Source: BRHc4a sp049323915 (GTDB lineage Bacteria > Bacillota > Desulfotomaculia > Desulfotomaculales > Desulfocucumaceae). From it: 21,743 bases of DNA. The DNA is taken from contig JBMOPC010000019.1 of assembly GCA_049323915.1 (NCBI GenBank), positions 1 through 21,743 of the forward strand. The letters are read 5' to 3'. Each line of letters opens with the position of its first letter. Within the stretch, counting starts at the first letter, position 1. The position numbers were made by a program, and so were the translations under genes. Below, piece by piece: positions 20,216 to 21,743 of the stretch. A model generated the notes under the pieces. The model searched no databases and was not told the DNA's origin. It saw only the letters and a program-made list of their open reading frames with translations.

Positions 20216-21601
20216 TTAGGGATTAACCGGCAGGTATACGGTAAATTTGCTGCCCTGGCCGACCCTGCTGGAAACCTCTATCCTGCCCCCGTGAACATCC
20301 ACAATATGCTTAACAATGGCCAGGCCCAGCCCGGACCCTCCCAGTTCCCTGGACCTTGCCCTGTCCACCCTGTAGAGCCTTTCAAAAATCCTTGGGAGGC
20401 TCTCCTTGGGTATGCCGATTCCCTGGTCGGCCACCGAAAGGAAAACCTGGCTTTCTCCCGCCAGCCCCCCAAAGACGGTGATCCGGCTCTGGCCGGGGCT
20501 GTATTTTATGGCGTTATCAACCAGGTTTATCAATACTCTGGTCAGCATGTCCTCGTCACCGGAGATTACCGGAAAATCGCCGCTGATCCGGGAAACCAGA
20601 TCTATCTGCCTCTCCCCGGCGGTGTTGCTGAATATGGAAAAAACCTTATCCACAAGCCTTGCCATCACTATTTCCTCCCTGGCAGGCAGCACCTTGCCGC
20701 TCTCTATCTCGGAAAGGGAAAACAAATCGCCAATCAGCCTGGTCATCCTCTCGGTCTCTGCGTTGATAATACTAAGGAACCGCACGGCTGTGTCCCTGTC
20801 TTCCAGAGCGCCGTCCAGAAGCGTTTCCAGAAATCCCTTTATGGATGTAAGGGGGGTCCTCAGCTCGTGGGATACATTGGCGATAAACTCGGCCCTCATC
20901 TGGTCAAGCTGCTTTCTTTCGGTTACATCCCTTAGAAGGGCCACAACCCCTTCCTTTCCAGTGCCTTTGAGAGGGGTAAAAAGCGTCCGGTAATATCTTG
21001 GGTCGGGGGTGAGGACCTTTATTACCCTGTCCAGAACTGTCTGCGTCATAAGGGCGGCCTTCAGGCTCTCTTCGAATTCCAGATGTCTTATAACTCCCAC
21101 GATATCTTTCCCCTGACAGGATTCCCCGGAAATGTTAAGGTTGAGGGCCTTTATCACCGCCGGGTTCATAAGAAGAACCCGGCCGTCGCCGTCCACCGCC
21201 ACCACCCCGTCCGCCATGCTGTTCAGCACGGCCTGCATCCGGTCTTTTTCCTCGGTTATTTCGGTTATTGTATGCCTGAGTTTCCGGCCCAGGAGGTTTA
21301 TATTCTTGGCCAGGTCGCCTATCTCGTCATCCGAATATACCCTTATTTCACGGTCAAGATTGCCCCTGGCCATTTCCTTTGTAACCTCGGAAATCTGTGC
21401 CAGCGGCCCCATAATCTTTATAAGCAGAATCCAGGCCATAGCGATGGCGAATGGAAGCGAGATAAACACCACTCCCCAGGCGTTGACGCTGTCTCCTGCA
21501 TAAAATTTGAGCGCAGCATAAAAAACAAACAGCATGAAAAAGTAGCTGGCCATTGGACGCCAGCCTATGCTCCCGGCCAGTTCCCGCAATTTTTCAAACA
21601 C
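20216..21601 (-). CDS. phoR: PhoR-type sensor histidine kinase
   Basis: A membrane histidine kinase, probably the phosphate-starvation sensor. In the frame counted from codon 21655 it shows two hydrophobic helices (about 36-52 and 59-82), HAMP (80-132), PAS (about 138-245), HisKA with phospho-acceptor His263 in FIANVSHELRTPLTSIKGF, and the ATPase domain with N box NLVDNAIKYS (377-386), G1 DQGIGIP and G2 GGSGLGLAIVKHIV. The start chosen is GTG 21599-21601, because GGGGGGA lies 6 nt upstream; the longer TTG start at 21655 has no site, and the ATG at 21607 abuts the GGGGGGA. Adjacency to phoU and the Pho-box-like repeat upstream support the PhoR assignment; the regulator phoP would lie outside the window. 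Confidence 0.9.
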   Translation of the reverse strand: MFEKLRELAGSIGWRPMASYFFMLFVFYAALKFYAGDSVNAWGVVFISLPFAIAMAWILLIKIMGPLAQISEVTKEMARGNLDREIRVYSDDEIGDLAKNINLLGRKLRHTITEITEEKDRMQAVLNSMADGVVAVDGDGRVLLMNPAVIKALNLNISGESCQGKDIVGVIRHLEFEESLKAALMTQTVLDRVIKVLTPDPRYYRTLFTPLKGTGKEGVVALLRDVTERKQLDQMRAEFIANVSHELRTPLTSIKGFLETLLDGALEDRDTAVRFLSIINAETERMTRLIGDLFSLSEIESGKVLPAREEIVMARLVDKVFSIFSNTAGERQIDLVSRISGDFPVISGDEDMLTRVLINLVDNAIKYSPGQSRITVFGGLAGESQVFLSVADQGIGIPKESLPRIFERLYRVDRARSRELGGSGLGLAIVKHIVDVHGGRIEVSSRVGQGSKFTVYLPVNP

Positions 21602-21660
21602 AGGCATTCCCCCCGGCGCACATTTGTTTTCCCGGTGCAAGTCAATATAGAACAAATTTT

Positions 21661-21710
21661 ATCATAGTACCGGTTAAAAATAAGGTTTTGTTTTGTTAAG
21701 TTTATGTTAG
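21661..21710 (-). promoter_or_regulatory. Pho-box-like direct repeats and -10 element upstream of phoR
   Basis: On the minus strand four hexamers, CTAACA, TTAACA, AAACCT and TTAACC, are separated by exactly 5 bp each (21710-21672), the layout of Bacillus PhoP sites (consensus TT[A/C/T]A[C/T]A). The third hexamer is poor. A -10-like TATGAT follows at 21666-21661. Confidence 0.55.
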
Positions 21711-21743
21711 TAGAATTCCTCTTTACATAATTTCCTGATACAA

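Overview
The window looks like a chromosomal segment of an anaerobic, probably spore-forming Firmicute of the Peptococcaceae type (Pelotomaculum/Desulfotomaculum relatives). The evidence is moderate: a tungsten-type aldehyde:ferredoxin oxidoreductase, a CotJC-like manganese catalase, a rimO-pgsA-(cinA)-recA gene order typical of Firmicutes, strong GGAGG ribosome binding sites and many GTG/TTG starts. Almost every gene lies on the minus strand. The one clear plus-strand gene is an AT-rich flavodoxin.

Right to left, in the direction of transcription: a phosphate-sensing histidine kinase (phoR, behind a Pho-box-like repeat) and phoU (20216-21710); yajQ, rimO and pgsA (16965-19345, rimO and pgsA overlapping by 4 bp); a manganese catalase cassette lying between two ~95-bp direct repeats (15578-16959); a single-pass membrane protein translationally coupled to a short FtsH-like protease, then a stand-alone CinA C-terminal amidase (12580-15294); a DEAD-box RNA helicase whose 3' end runs into an intergenic repeat family (10519-12499); an amino-acid utilisation island (about 805-10500); and the 5' two thirds of recA (1-606, cut by the window edge).

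The island is the most interesting part. It holds an APC amino-acid permease, a MoaD/ThiS-like sulfur carrier, a class III (GABA-type) aminotransferase, an aldehyde:ferredoxin oxidoreductase, a glutamate dehydrogenase and a two-PAS sigma-54 activator. Four -24/-12 (sigma-54) promoters can be read directly: before the permease, before moaD-aminotransferase-aor, before glutamate dehydrogenase, and one after aor with no gene behind it. The fourth is a perfect TGGCAC-N5-TTGCA match and is followed about 85 nt later by a 12-bp hairpin with a T8 run. It therefore looks like a sigma-54-dependent small RNA gene. Palindromes with ATGCAAT/ATTGCAT arms sit about 200 bp upstream of two of these promoters, where activator sites are expected.

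Inferred joint function: import of an amino acid (GABA or another omega-amino acid is the best guess), transamination onto 2-oxoglutarate, ferredoxin-linked oxidation of the resulting aldehyde by AOR, and regeneration of 2-oxoglutarate with ammonia release by glutamate dehydrogenase, all switched by one sigma-54 activator. The island separates cinA from recA, which are neighbours in many Firmicutes.
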